A stretch of 64,000 nt of DNA from Brevipalpus yothersi (GCA_003956705.1 QZCP01000146.1:186001-250000), one strand, 5' to 3'. Positions 24,597 through 37,927 are shown, counted from the first letter of the stretch. A program made the numbers and translations. Notes: generated by a model from the sequence alone, not told the origin.

Positions 24597-25178
24597 GATG
24601 TGTTGGCCAGACAGACAGTCTTTGATGAAGGAGGGAGAAAGAAAAAGATACAGAAAGATAGAGATAGACAGAGGCTATCTCCTTATACTTGGCAAATGAA
24701 TGCAATAGCACCTTTTTATAGTGACAGCTTGAAAGCAGATCTGGATAATCTACTATTCTAAAACCGTCCACTGTCCATTAAAGATGGACGATCAACAGTG
24801 ATCATTTGGGAGCAACAATTAAATTAATTCACTGAAAATAAGAGATCAAAATCCTGAGCAAAAATTTTCGTATACACACATAAAGCTATAGCTTACCATG
24901 TAAGCTTGCGCAAGCTTTTCAAGCTATTCAAGTGTGTCCATCTATCGATAAAATTCATTACCACTAAGAACATCCGCCAGAGGTCGCCTCGATCACAACT
25001 TTCATTCATCAAATTTTTCAATCATAAACAGAAGCATTTTTGATTGAAATTTTTTCAAGTGTTTTTGCTTGATGAATGAAAATAATTTCATCATCATTTT
25101 ATTGTGGTTGTTTTTTTTTGAATTTCGATAGTAATATTCATAACAATTTTTTTTGGAGATAGAAACAATTGGAGAATA
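24597..25178. promoter_or_regulatory. Divergent promoter region between Bre1 and MPI
   Basis: A 582-bp spacer separates two head-to-head genes. It contains two perfect palindromes close together, AAGCTATAGCTT at 24883-24894 and AAGCTTGCGCAAGCTT at 24902-24917. Promoter activity is inferred from the gene arrangement. Confidence 0.5.
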
Positions 25179-26468
25179 ATGATAAGTCTCAAGTGCACCG
25201 TGAAGCACTATGATTGGGGAGAGATGGGCCGAAAATCGTTCGTTGCCAAGTTGTTAATGTCCCAAAATGAGCCGATAAACGATAAACTTCCGTACGCTGA
25301 ATTATGGATGGGTACACATAAATCTGGTCCGTCAACTGTTTGTGATCTATCACCTGAATTCAATAATCAATCACTAGCCAAGCTACTCGAATTGTGGCCC
25401 GAATTTCTTGGGACCATCAATTTGTACAAAAAATATGGCAAAAAATTGCCTTTCCTATTTAAAGTCTTATCCGTAGGAAAACCATTATCAATTCAAGTTC
25501 ATCCTGACAAGCCTTTGGCAGCTGAACTGAATGCAACTAAGCCTAATCTTTATCCCGATTCCAATCATAAACCTGAGATGGCCATAGCGATGACCAAATT
25601 TTACGCACTTGCATATTTTAGGCCTCACAGTGAAATAATCAAATATTTGGAAGAATTTTCTGATTTAAGAGATGTGGTTGGTGAGGATGCATGTGCCGAA
25701 TATTTCCAATCAGATGAGGCAAATAAGCGAGAAGCTCTCAAAAAGTGTTTCACCATGTTAATGAAAGCATCTCCGGAAAAGGTGAAAGAAAAATTGAGAT
25801 GCCTTGTATCGATCGCCGAGACTCGTCAAAATGCCGATTTATCCATGTTTTTGTGGATCGTTCGTTTTTATCCGGATGATGTCGGTTGTTTGGCTTTTTT
25901 CTTCTTGAATGTAGTCGAATTGAATCCTAATGAAGCTCTCTACATAGATGTAAGAGAGCCACACTGTTACATCAATGGCAGTAAGTGTTACAATAATAAT
26001 ATCCTGGCGTAGACATCTCATTATTTACTCTCTTCCTGTTCAACAGACTGTCTGGAAATTATGGCTGAATCCGATAACGTTATCAGAGCTGGGCTCACTC
26101 CAAAGTTCAAAGATGTGGAATTACTCTGCGAATGTCTCACCTATGAACCGCGTAAACCAGAAGAATTCGTTATCAAGCCTAGAACGGTTGATCGATATAC
26201 CAGTGAATATATACCGCCGGCTGAAGAGTTTGCAATTGAAAAGATACATGTTCCAGAAGCATCTTCCCTTTCTGGATACACATCCCATACTGCCGAGTCA
26301 AAAAGTAGTGGCTCAATTATACTAGTGTTACAATGCTTGGAGGCCAAGTGCAATGATGATATTCATCTGAAAGCTGGTAAAATATACTTCTATCCTGCCG
26401 GCTTGAAGCTAGATATCACACAAATTAAAGGAGAATTGACTCTCTACCGTGCTTTCGTTAGAGAATAA
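25179..26468 (+). CDS. MPI: Mannose-6-phosphate isomerase
   Basis: Two exons, 25179-25980 and 26047-26468 (66-bp intron, A|gtaagt ... caacag|AC), giving 407 residues (human 423). Visible motifs: N-terminal LKCTVKHYDWGEMG, zinc ligands in SIQVHPDKPLA (Gln, His) and NHKPEMAIA (Glu), the third in REPHCYING (His), and the active-site segment IRAGLTPKFKDVELL (Arg, Lys). The enzyme interconverts fructose-6-phosphate and mannose-6-phosphate in the cytosol, feeding GDP-mannose synthesis for glycosylation. Removing the intron restores the continuous NGNCLEIMAESDN segment. A poly(A) signal AATAAA lies ~115 bp after the stop. Confidence 0.96.
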
Positions 26469-26716
26469 ATAACTACAGGTGCATTAACTTCTTCGATTAA
26501 TGATCACAAATATAATAACTGTTTTAAAGTTGATTTTTCAAATAATTAGGACCGAATTTGCTGTTGAATTGAAATGATAGACAATAAAATATCTTAAATC
26601 TTCTGTATTTTCTGAAAATTCAGTAAACAAATCGGAATATCAAGCCTGGTGGGACAAGGAGATTGATAATTGATTATTACAATGATAAAAAGTTAATTTA
26701 TGTTCATGCGAGTATT

Positions 26717-27443
26717 TTACAGATTGGAAGCCTTGAATTTGAGCTCTGATTCAAATGATGCAAAATCGTAGGACGAATTATACAATATCAATTTAAGCCT
26801 TTGATTTTCTTTTTCCACCACTTGCAAATAACTTCTCAGCCGAACGTTTTCACTCTCAAGAAATGCCGCTCGAACAGCTATTTCGTTCTCTTTCTTCCTT
26901 CGAGCATCTCGAGATCTTTTGGCAGCTTCATTGTTCTTCCTTCTCCTTTCCCAGTAAGCCGCATCTTTCACTGAATCAGGCAACGGTTTACCCTTTTTAC
27001 GACCGGAATCGGTAATTTTGCTTGATTGATTAAAAGATTCGGAGGAAGACGTTGTGGAAGATGTGGACGAAAGGGATGATGTTATGTGGTCCATGCATGG
27101 TGAAAGTGTTTTCTCCTCTGAAAAATCACCTAATTAATGGAAACACAAAGGAAGAAGAAGAAGAAAAAAAAGGCAACAAACAAGTTGATTAATGAACAGT
27201 ACAATAATCACGTGGATCACATTACACCACACAAATGAACACTCCACAAGTTTATCCGGTGATAGGAACACAGATTTGATACGGAACAGAGTGAGAGAGA
27301 GTGAGAAAGAGAGTAGAAAATTATCACAGACAGCGATACACATGTGGGATGGAGAGATAATGTTCGATACGAGAAACTAGAAACTTACGAATTTGTGAAG
27401 ATGATTTGGAAAAATCAAGCGGCTGATCAATACTAAAATCCAT
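26717..27443 (-). CDS. bZIP transcription factor, giant/NFIL3/PAR type
   Basis: Two exons: 27443-27389 (donor GTAAGT) and 27117-26717 (acceptor tttttcag), giving 151 residues. Exon 1 encodes MDFSIDQPLDFSKSSSQI; PLDFSK resembles the PxDLS docking motif for the corepressor CtBP. Exon 2 holds a Ser-rich linker and the bZIP: DAAYWERRRKNNEAAKRSRD is the extended basic region typical of giant, NFIL3 and PAR factors, followed by AFLESENVRLRSYL and a leucine zipper. Such factors bind TTAYRTAA-like sites and act in segmentation or clock control. The alternative ATG four bases upstream is out of frame with exon 2. The protein is short for a giant homologue; more 5' exons are possible. A ~10 kb non-coding stretch lies upstream. 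Confidence 0.85.
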
Positions 27444-28400
27444 TGCATCCGATTGATGAATGGAACTGATGACGACAATAAATGGATGAATGAATGGATG
27501 GATGATGATGATGATAATATTAGATGATGGTCTAACTGAGATGGACTAGAATGAGAGTGAAAAATCATTGAACGATTCTTTCTACTCTTCTCGTGTGTGA
27601 TGTGTACCATACAGTAAGCGAGAGAGAGAAAAAGAAAGACATACAACGAAAAGCTCGAAGGGAGCAGGTCAATAGTGGACAAGGCCGCCCTCTCAACCCG
27701 CTACTAGCCAATCGATGGCAATCTTTGATCCTCGAGAAGGCTGTCGATAAGGTCAAAGGAGGAGGTAAAAGGAGAGAGACACAGAAAGACAGAGAGACAG
27801 AGAAAAAAGAGTTGTACAAATGTGTGTGTGAGGTATGAGAATTATCAAAGTTTTATTGGGGCAAAATTTTTATCAAGAATGAGAAAGAAAGAGAGAAAGA
27901 GAGAGAGAGAAAAGTGTAATTGAGTGAAGAGGAGTAATGAAAATATTTTCATAATCTCACTTCACGAGGCCAAGGTTACACGTTTTTGGGGGGTCATTAT
28001 CTCTGTTTTTCTTCTTTCTTTTCTCGGCATTTGCTTAAGGTTGACATCGAAAAGTTAGATAGAAAAAGGTCTGAGTGTAAATGTTTCTCCTTTCTCCTTT
28101 TGTACTTTTCACTGATACGAATATGTGTTTTCGATGATGACATTTTCCATCATTCTGATGATGTAAATTGACTGGTAAACTCTTCACTGATAAGATTGGA
28201 TGCGGTAAATGAATTCGATGCTATTCATCAGCCACAAGGAGGAGAGAGAGAAGGGAAGAGCTGATTTTTGGGATAGAAAAATAATTCTAAATTTTAACTG
28301 TTCTATTGTGGAAATGCTCGGTATTCAAAGTTAGATGAAGTGGAGCTTATCGAGGCCTACAAATATCAACATCATCACTGGACCCCAGACCTATCACAAT

Positions 28401-28660
28401 ATCTTCCGGCTCTTCCGCTTTTCTGACTGACCATCGGTCACTCAGTGGACATTGCAAATAAGCCGCTACTCTCTCTCTCTCACACACTCACTTTCCATAC
28501 ATAACTAGAGCCTAAACATAGGCCTTCCATGGTCAGTGTTTGCATTCAGCAGCAACCCTTCCTCGATGCATATTAGTTATGAAGTATGAAACTGAACAGG
28601 GAAAGAGAGCCCAAAAGCCCAGCGGGCTCGAGCGACTGGACAGTGGCCAGTCAGAATTTA
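28401..28660 (+). repeat. Direct repeat, copy 1
   Basis: Resembles 29354-29590: both have gactgaccat, then catacata...taactggagc-type sequence, an identical gcatattagttatgaagtat and a following ctggacagtgg(c/t)cag. Diverged, with indels. Confidence 0.65.
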
Positions 28661-29353
28661 GAACCAAAAATACATCTTAGAAGCATAACAAAAGCTGTAT
28701 CTTTTCCAATAGCTTTCAGTTTTCACAGTGCCAAGAAAGAGGTTTCGTCTGTCACTCAACCTCTTCCCAAGGAGGCTTCAAAATTTTGCTCCAGGCCACT
28801 CGACCCCTCGTAAGTCTTTGTTAAAACTTCGCAATTATTACTTCACTTTCTCCGAGGAATAATAACTCAACTTTTCAGCTGCACACCAAAATATGAATTC
28901 TTTTTCATCCTTGATTTCTTATTCTCGGAAAAGTATTTGTTCTTCTCTCAAACTTATCATGATGAAAGACACAAAATCCAACATAAGCACTTCAATGAGC
29001 AGGGCTCATCTGGATCTCAGAGCTTTTCGGATATAAATCCGACAAATTGTCTCTCTCTCTCTCTCTTTATCTTATGATGAAATGGATATAATCAGTTGAA
29101 AAAAGTGATCAAGATCTATATCAGCCTAGAATGATAGGCAACACATGGGAATAAAAGCTATTTTTCTCTCAAGCTCCTGGATAAAAATATCGATTTTTAT
29201 CATACATCAGCTTTGTATTGCCGATTATCTTTCATTTTTTTCTGCCATACAACTTTCGCTGATTTCAAATGACCAGTTATTCGGAAACAGTCCAAAAGAA
29301 TAGCTGTCACTATCTGGCTTCAATTCTTTCTTTCTTTCTCTCTCTTTTTCTAG

Positions 29354-29590
29354 CTCTTCCGTTCACTGACTGACCATTGCGAATGTTCTTTCCGCTTTCA
29401 ACTTTTCATACATGAACATATATACATAACTGGAGCTGAACAGAGAGAAGTCCGCTAATGTTTGTTTCGGCAATCCTTTCTCACTGCATATTAGTTATGA
29501 AGTATGAAAACGAAAGAATGGCCTTCAAAGCCCGCCGGGCCTAACCAACTGGACAGTGGTCAGCGTGCGAGAGAGCGAGTTAGCCCTAAA
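29354..29590 (+). repeat. Direct repeat, copy 2
   Basis: Second copy of the repeat at 28401-28660, offset by about 950 bp. Confidence 0.65.
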
Positions 29591-29938
29591 AATATCGAAA
29601 TCAAGCCAACAAAAGATGCGAGAGCATAGGCCACAGGTCATAGTGGCCTGAGCGTTAACATCTCTGAGGCAATCTCTCTCCTTTTTGGCGAGAACATTTG
29701 GCCTATGGAGTATCGGTCTCTTCACCTGTAACTCTTGGCTAATTCTTCTCAATCATTACTTTTCTCTCTCTCTCTCTCACAAGGCAGACTTCTCACTCCG
29801 TCTCGAAGAGTGCCTATTTACGCGGTACTAAAGGGCTGTATATTGGATGAGCCTACTTTTGGTACAGCCGAAAGCTATGAGTCCAAAGCAAAATGAGGCT
29901 ATTTCTAGTCACAGCCGTCCACTACTGTTCAAATTTTA

Positions 29939-29975
<37 letters not shown>

Positions 29976-30141
29976 CCATCACATGCATATATATATACAG
30001 GATGATCGAGTAAGCCAAAGTAACTCGCTCTTCAGCAATCTTCTCTCTCTCTCGCTCTGCTTCACTTAAAGGACCTTCAGGTCAGTGTTGGACACACACA
30101 CATGGAAAGAGAGAGAGAGAGAGAAAATCTAGTGAAAGAGT

Positions 30142-30189
<48 letters not shown>
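30142..30189. repeat. (GA)n microsatellite
   Basis: About 48 bp of perfect GA repeat. Confidence 0.95.
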
Positions 30190-30190
<1 letters not shown>

Positions 30191-30949
30191 AACACTCGGT
30201 GGACTGAGAAATACAAAATTTTGACCTTCCTATGATGAATGTATGTTGCATTATTATTTCTTTTCTTCCCTATTCTTACCCATTCACCTAGTGAAGCGGT
30301 GAATAAGGTTTTACAATGCTTTCTCCGTTCACTTGGAACCATCAATTTTAGAAAGAGAGAGAGAGAGAAACCCGTTGCCAAAAGTAGCTTGAGGTACGGT
30401 GAATCATACGGAAATGATGGCCGAAACCAATAAGTCGATAAGGAAGCTCTCGATTCATATTCATAACCGATTCAAGCATTCGCACAACACCGTTTCAATC
30501 GCTTGTCACTGGCCGATTGAATTGAAAACAGCTTTTCTTGCTCACTCCGACAACATGTCGATGGCCACCCTGAACGGACATGGGACATTTTTTTCTTTCT
30601 CTCTCTTTCTCTGTATTTCCTTCTTCATGGCTATTTTGGAACCTCTTCCCTGACCGTTTCTAACAGTAGCTTGAGGTCATTTTTGTGTTGAACACCATCG
30701 ATCCATCCAGCCATCAAGTGTTTTTCAAACAGATTATCTCATATCTTACCTTATGATCATCGAATTTTCTAGCCCCTAAGTCATGTTAACGGAAACCACA
30801 AATTCACAAAATATTCTCAACACCATCTATGATGATCACTCGACTGCTTGATGGCTCCTGATCTTCGATAATATGAAGCTAGAATCTAGGCCCGAGTCGA
30901 AGTCATGAGAGCGAAAAAAATTTGTGTTCCCCTATCGAATTGAGCCTCC

Positions 30950-31160
30950 ATATAGGACGCAATGGGACGGGCCAATGCGTAACACATAACGGTCACTCTC
31001 TCAATGGCCTGTGTACCGATTGTGTAAGTATAGGCCATTGTGTAACCAATGTAAGCCCATGTTGCGCAATTGAGACGGGCCAATCGGATAGACTGTTGAT
31101 GGCCATTGGGCCGTATGTTCCCAATGGTCTCTGTATGAACTGTTAATGGCCGTTACGCGC
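30950..31160. promoter_or_regulatory. Cluster of GGCCAAT / CCATTGGCC-like motifs
   Basis: At least eight copies of a CCAAT-type core in both orientations within ~200 bp: gggccaatgcg, ctcaatggcct, aggccattgtg, aaccaatg, gggccaatcgg, ggccattgggcc, cccaatggtc, taatggccg. CCAAT is the NF-Y site in animal promoters, usually as one or two copies. Whether this is an enhancer, promoter or degenerate short satellite cannot be told. Confidence 0.4.
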
Positions 31161-31698
31161 ACTTCGATGAATGGACACTCGGAAAGCGGCCTCGGAATCA
31201 GGAAAAGTAGAGGTTACAGAGGAAAGAGAGAAAGAAAGAAAGAAAGAGAGAGATGAAAAGGAGGAAATAAATGGACACACACATGAGTGAGCTTAGGCCA
31301 TCGGTATTTTGGAGGCAAAGAAGAAGGCGATAAATGTTCTCTGTTGGAAAATATATATCAACTCTGGTTATGCGTGTGTATGTGTGTTGGCATGGACAAA
31401 AATGGTGACATGGATACAGAGTAAAATGTATCTGTTTCGGGTCATAGTAGAAAGGGTGAAGAAGAGCAAATGGACGAGTTAACATTGTAACAAGATGGGC
31501 TTGCAAAATTGCTGTGGCCCATTCATCACTTGTCACAATAAATCGGTTGATAAAATATATCAAACAATGGCTAAAAGTGAGTACAACCTTCCGTATTTAG
31601 GGAACCTTAAATGTTAAAGAAAAGAAAGACTAGATTTCTAAGAGTGAAGAGTAGAAGTAGCCGAAAAACGCCAAAAATGTTCATGAAACCGTTAAATG

Positions 31699-31750
<52 letters not shown>
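31699..31750. repeat. (GA)n microsatellite
   Basis: About 52 bp of perfect GA repeat. Confidence 0.95.
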
Positions 31751-31753
<3 letters not shown>

Positions 31754-33355
31754 ACGTGCAATGAATATACTTTCTATATGACCTCTCTCTGAGTAAACAT
31801 AGGAGGATAGGCCTTAGCAAAAACCTTCTATGTGTCCTGTGTGAGGTGTCATGCCTCCTTTTTCCGAAGAAAAATTCATCGTAATCAATTAGTTAACATA
31901 TCATCCATCCAATATTGTCTCCTCTTCCTTCCCTTCTTTTTCTCTTCAGCAAAAAGCAATTCTAATCATTGTCTACAGGCCAACTCAATTCCTTTTTATG
32001 CTATTTGACAAGACTTTTCGCGTTTGTGTGAGTACCACCTCAATTGTGGGCTCCAATTGATAATGATGGTAATGTGGATCCACGTTCAGTGTGTCCAGTA
32101 ATGTGTGGACATTTTTCCACCGTAATCAGTGGCTTACTTATGTCTTGGGCAATCCCCATACCAGAGAGCCTTATCCTCTCCTCTCTGTTGATCCACTCTT
32201 GCTAGACTCGTAAAGTGGTGATGTCCGAGTGATCGAGAAGTATGGAGAGAGGAAAAAAGTGTACTTTAAATTTTGTAATGATAAGATTAACTTTTTTTCC
32301 AGAGTTACCAATTCAAAATGTTTGAGAGAGTTTTCTCGAAAAAAAAATTTTCTCATCAAGATTAGAAACAAATTATGGATAAAACTATTCGCATAATTAC
32401 TGCTGGAAAGAGTGTGTGTGTTGTTGAGCAATGGTTAACTGTTAAAAGTTTATCTATGTGTTTGTTGATTTACTGGTCGAAATAATCAAAACATATCTCA
32501 CGTAATTGATCAAACATTGATTCTACTTTCGATAGACAATCTTGAATAACATTTTCAAGTTCAAAAACATTGAACAAGACAGTGCCAAATGTTCACTCTC
32601 TCTTATCATGAACTGATATCGATCGTTCGGTTTAATTGTCGATGACTATCAATGAACTGAGAGTAGTACAGTGTAGTTACTTGAGTAATTATAAAGTTTT
32701 CCAATAACATCGCTTTGAACTAAAGCAAGCAAAGTTTGAACTCACTTTGTGCCACCAACTACCAACTACATGTAAGAATTTGAAAACGGAATTAAAATTT
32801 TTTTTCTCTCTCAGATAACTCAGCTAAGTCCACAAAGTCTCTGTGACTTGCTGTCTGGACGGTTCACTAGGTTCTCCAGTTCTAGTGTTCTAGGGATTTT
32901 CGAGAGAATTTTAGACCAGAACTCATGGTGAGGCTAAATTTTCCTGGGAAAAAAGTGTCCAAAATCCAGTCACTTGAGTTTGACTAATAATGCATCACTT
33001 TCGCTCTCTCGTGTGGTGACATGCCTGTTTTTCGGCCTCATCCTAGAACTTTACGAAAGGCTAGTTTCTCGCAACTACAATTTACATGTTGGTTGACCAA
33101 GATCGAATTTACACTGGTCAAGCGGAATTTTCTTCCTCTCTCCCTCTCTCTCTATGTGTGGCTATTGCGAATGCAAGATGAAATCAGTCTGTTTCGGATG
33201 AGAGAGAAAAATGAAAGCTCTTCGCAAGCAAATGAACAGTATGCAAAAGAGTGAGAGCAGAGAGAAAGTGATGCCGGGTCAAAGGGTGTCGGTTCATGGA
33301 CAACTTATTTTTCAGTTAATTGTTGTAGGCAGAGAGTCTTGTTGAAGACGAGGAT

Positions 33356-33390
<35 letters not shown>

Positions 33391-33750
33391 GAAGTGGTCA
33401 CTTTCTCGCTCTCATTCATTTGGACTCATTTTGCGCAAATATGGCCGAATAGCGATTGCAATTGATTATTGCTCTCACATACTCAACTTAGGGTCAACTT
33501 TTACAGCCCAATTGAAAGTATGCCTAAGAGAAAGAGAGCAAGAGAGAAGAGCGAAGAGAGAGAAAGTAAAGAATAAGGCGCGCTTCGTGTAGCCAAAATA
33601 AGCGATCGAAAGTGACTGCCGATGAGCTTGATCATTTTCTCTCTCTCTCAGAGACTATGTGTGCTCTAACCCTTTAGCCAACATACGCCTCTGATTACCT
33701 TCTGAAGAAGACGAAATAGCATCAGGAGAGCAGGCGGACGAGAAAAGATG

Positions 33751-33754
<4 letters not shown>

Positions 33755-33836
<82 letters not shown>
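33755..33836. repeat. (CT)n microsatellite
   Basis: About 80 bp of perfect CT repeat, the longest uninterrupted one here. Confidence 0.97.
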
Positions 33837-33838
<2 letters not shown>

Positions 33839-34144
33839 ACCACTCGTGTTGAGCACAAGTAATCCATTGATGGTCACTCAAACAGTGACTGACCACTCAA
33901 TCGTTGGGCAAAATAAAGGCGAAATCCGGCAACTCAACGTTTCTCTTCCTCGCTTCCTCTCTCTCTCCCTTGATTACCCCGTTAAAACCTTTGCCACTCA
34001 GTATTCACAACAGTAGCAGCCTGAATGACCACTGGCCATCTTCTATAAATAGGGATCACACAGGCCATGGACACACACACAGACTGATGGTCAAGTATAG
34101 AAGCGCGGTAGATCGATTCACTCTTTTTGGCCTCAGTTTGTCTC

Positions 34145-34149
<5 letters not shown>

Positions 34150-34212
<63 letters not shown>
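34150..34212. repeat. (CT)n microsatellite
   Basis: About 62 bp of perfect CT repeat. Confidence 0.97.
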
Positions 34213-34217
<5 letters not shown>

Positions 34218-37200
34218 GTGTGTATATTTCCTCATCTCAAACTGACCCTTTCACCACTCACATTATTTTCCGCTCTCCATCTCACGCTTTAAATCCACAT
34301 TCGACAGCCTCCCAACCTAATCATCAACAATTCAATTTTCCATCTCCCTCATCATCTTCTTCATCATCATCATCATGATCAGCGTTCACAGCCTTCTCCA
34401 TAATTTTCGCTAACAAATGAGCTTTTCTCTCCGTCGATTCCAATTGTCTTCCTCAGGCCATTCAAAATTCACCAGAGAGAGGTGGCCAATCTAAATCGAC
34501 ACCGTCAACACACGCTTTCTTGACCACATCGTGTGAACAGATATACGTATATATACATGTAAACTGGCTTCCACCAACAATTACATTGTCCCATCATTTG
34601 AACTGGAAGATTGATTTAGCATCCAACAAAATCTCACTCTTTCTCTTGTTCAGCTTATCACAAGCTTTCACTGAATTTAAATGACCAAAAGCCGATGAAC
34701 AACTCTGTTTTCATCAGCAAATGCCATTCATAATCATTGAGCATGAATAAGTTTGCAAATTCGATGACATTAGATAAATGAATCGATATCTTTCACAACT
34801 GATGCTCAACATTTTTCATTCCTGGGTCATGTTCAAAAATCGAATTACTTTCCAGCTTTATCCTCGAATTTCTCGTAATTCTGAATTCTATCCCAAAGAT
34901 AGCAATATTTTCATGGCATCTTCGAACAACAAGAGATGACGGTTTGATTTTCAAAAAAACGTTGGAGAGCATTTCATCATCTCAAATCTTATCAATTTCT
35001 TTTCCAGAATGAACTCATCACTCATCTTTCACCAACAGAAGAGTCGTGAGAATAGATGAGTCACAAGCTTTGTCGCTCTTATCGAGAATCAATTCGAATT
35101 TAATCTGGTTATGAGATGAACTTCATGGAAAATATTTTCGAGTGGGATATTGGATTTTTTGAAATGGTGTAAAGATTATTTTCTCATATTTTTTCTGCTT
35201 CTGCCATTATCTTTCAGATTAGACTTTCAGGAACTTCCATCATGAACAGAGTTTGAAAGTATCACACAGTTAAACATAGTCAAGGTAGGAAGAAGAGAAG
35301 TTCAATAAGTTTATCATTTCAAATGCCGCTTAACAGGTGGCAGTATGAACCGTTAGTGTTTTCGCGCGCTTAAGATTTCAGGATATTTCCGGATCGAAAG
35401 TTCCAATTTTCATCTCAATTGCGATTTTGTATTAGCGATCTACATCTGTATCTATCTCTATGAACCTAACTATTCAACTGCTATCGGAAAAGGTACAGAT
35501 CTCAAAGTTTTCATCTAGACAATATCCTCTTTTCTATTTTCACTTTTCTATCATTATGAGAGATCACTTGCATATTCGAAAGCCATTCACTCGTCATGTT
35601 TTGATGATATTGCATGAATTCAATGCGAGAGCAATCGCAACCGCTCTGAATAGAAAAGAGATTGATTAGAATCAATTGATCAAATTATACGAAATATTGC
35701 TGGTGACATTCGCATGCGATTCAATCAAACTCAGGAGAATTAAAATAGGCAATTGAAACACTCGCAAATAAGCCAAAAAATACTACCTTCATCATGTTCT
35801 TTGAAGTACTCATTAGTTTCACAATCATTGTGGTTGCTTCAAGCCTGCAACTTTATTGGAAGCTAATATCAGGTGTCTAATGATAATTTAAAGCTATTTT
35901 TGTCTCGCTTTGGTGTTTTTATGAGAGGAAGCTGAGATTGAAAGCAATTTGACTGTTGATGAAAATCATCTCGAGGTGTCAAATTGAGTTAATTCAAGTT
36001 TTAGCTACAACTATGAGGGATAAAAATACAATTCGATACAGAACTGCTTATATCCATCTCGTCAAGTGAGCACAAGATACCAAAAATCTGTTGTTAATAA
36101 CAAAACAAGCATCATAAAGAATGAAAGACGTGAACTAGTCAAGAATATCTAGTCAAGAAAGAATAAAACAAAAAATTGATGAAACACGTATTTTATTCAT
36201 AGTATGTCGGGAAAGAGAAACTTGTACCACTAATCTGGTAATCAAAATAATCGAGTTAAGCCTTCGAGCAATCTTGGTGCGAATAATTCGAGCTACTGAC
36301 AAGCTGTAAGCTCTAACGAACAGATATTAGAATTTTTCCTTTTTTTCATCTAAAATTGCACTCTGATGATCTCAAGTTCCTTCAACCTAAGTATTCTCTT
36401 CGTTGACTCAGAAAAGAAATCCATCATCCATAATCAAGGAGTTGATCATATTTCTGTGATGTGTTTTGAGGCTCTATGAAGGGATGATTAGTATGGATGT
36501 TGGCTGGAGAAGCAAGATAGATCATCAACAAGTTTAGGATTGTTCACGAGTACAAAACAGAAAATCTCACAGATAAGTTCCGACTGTTGAGTTAATCTAA
36601 ATTAGAACTGAGGTTCTTACCACAGAAAAAATGGAAATATCAATTAATTTATGGAGAAATATTTTATGTCCTTTGTGTTAATAACTTTCACTAACTACAG
36701 TTTTGGAGCAACAACAGTGACCAAAGCAATTGACTTTAAAACTTAAGCCGAAACCATTTCCGTGAAAATTTTTTCAAACACCAAAAAAATCTTCCCGGTA
36801 TAGATCACTCAGAACTTTCGTGTAGCGAAAGAGGAGAAGCATTCAATTTTGATTGATAAACTGATAGATTGTTCTGTGTGACCATCTGGTGTCATTACTT
36901 GCACTCCAACTTACATTGATTCATTAATATCAATGGAATCTCTCAATATTGTGGTGTATAATTTTTTCCTCTTATTGCCAATCCTATTTTTTTGACCAGT
37001 CAAGGCAAAAAATTTGAGAAACTCGCCCTACATTCAAATCAAGAGAAATAGTAGAACTTCAAGATATTTCATTTATCACCTAAATTCGGATTTTCTTATA
37101 CCCTCTTTCTCTAACACACACTTGACTGTTTTTTCGAAATTTAGGAGTAATTTAGGTAAAGGTACACGAGCTTGCTTAGGATTCTCTGATTTAAAAATTT

Positions 37201-37927
37201 GCAGAAATGGTGATAACTTTACCAAGTGGAACACCTGCATAACTTGGAGGAATCTCGAATTAGGTCAGAGAGCTGGTAAAAAAATGGTTCAAGCTTAGAA
37301 TGATTGATCACTTTTTTCCAAGTTACGGTTATCGATTGTCCATGATGAATCTTGCAAACAACTTTGTAGGATTTTATCTCACAGCTGAACTTTCAAAAAA
37401 GGATTGCTACCTGATTGCTATCATCTTCTATAAGTATATTAATTGTTATATCCTTACCCTCGTATCAATGTGAGTGAAATTATTGATCAATACAATTTAA
37501 CAAATAAAACACCATGAATCAAAGTTTTTCTAAAAAGATGATGTATCTCACCAAGAAAATATCCTTTCTTCCCCAAAAACTCATTTCAACATCCTAAGGA
37601 AAGTATGTAAATGTCATTTATGCTAATAAGTTGGGCTGTATAACATTGATACAAAGAACATCGGGGAGATATTGGAGGTTATCCCCTTAGAATTCTAGGT
37701 GTTACGAAATCTTATGAATCATCCAAATAATCAGATACTATGGAATTAGAGCTAACAAAAAAACATTTCCTGGACCATCGATTCATGACTTCATGGAAAA
37801 ATATACCACCATTCTATTATTGATATTGTGAAATTTTTTCTATCTATTCTACCTGGTAGTTGTGTTTAAGCTCACCAATTTGATGTTTTTGTGGACTGAG
37901 ATAGTCATTTAGTGACTAAAATTTCAC

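Larger units (their letters stand above)
27444..37927. other. Ten-kilobase gene-poor region upstream of the bZIP gene
   Basis: No convincing coding exon on either strand; open frames here are short and mostly Ser-Leu or Arg-Glu translations of CT/GA repeats. The stretch holds a pair of diverged direct repeats (28401, 29354), a CCAAT-like cluster (30950-31160), several long CT/GA tracts, TATA-like sequence (ctataaataggg near 34045) and, at 36690-36905, sequence resembling 58080-58300. Reading it as regulatory sequence of the bZIP gene is inference. Confidence 0.5.

Noticed and set aside
30399..30653. 84-residue plus-strand open frame starting MNHTEMMAETNKSIRKLS
   Set aside because: The composition is plausible, but there is no family similarity, no flanking splice signals, and it ends in CT-repeat-derived hydrophobic sequence.
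36933..37298. Signal-peptide-like start (MESLNIVVYNFFLLLPILFF) followed by another frame, possibly a 5' exon of receptor copy 1
   Set aside because: A stop follows immediately, no convincing donor site is present and the next frame has no receptor similarity.
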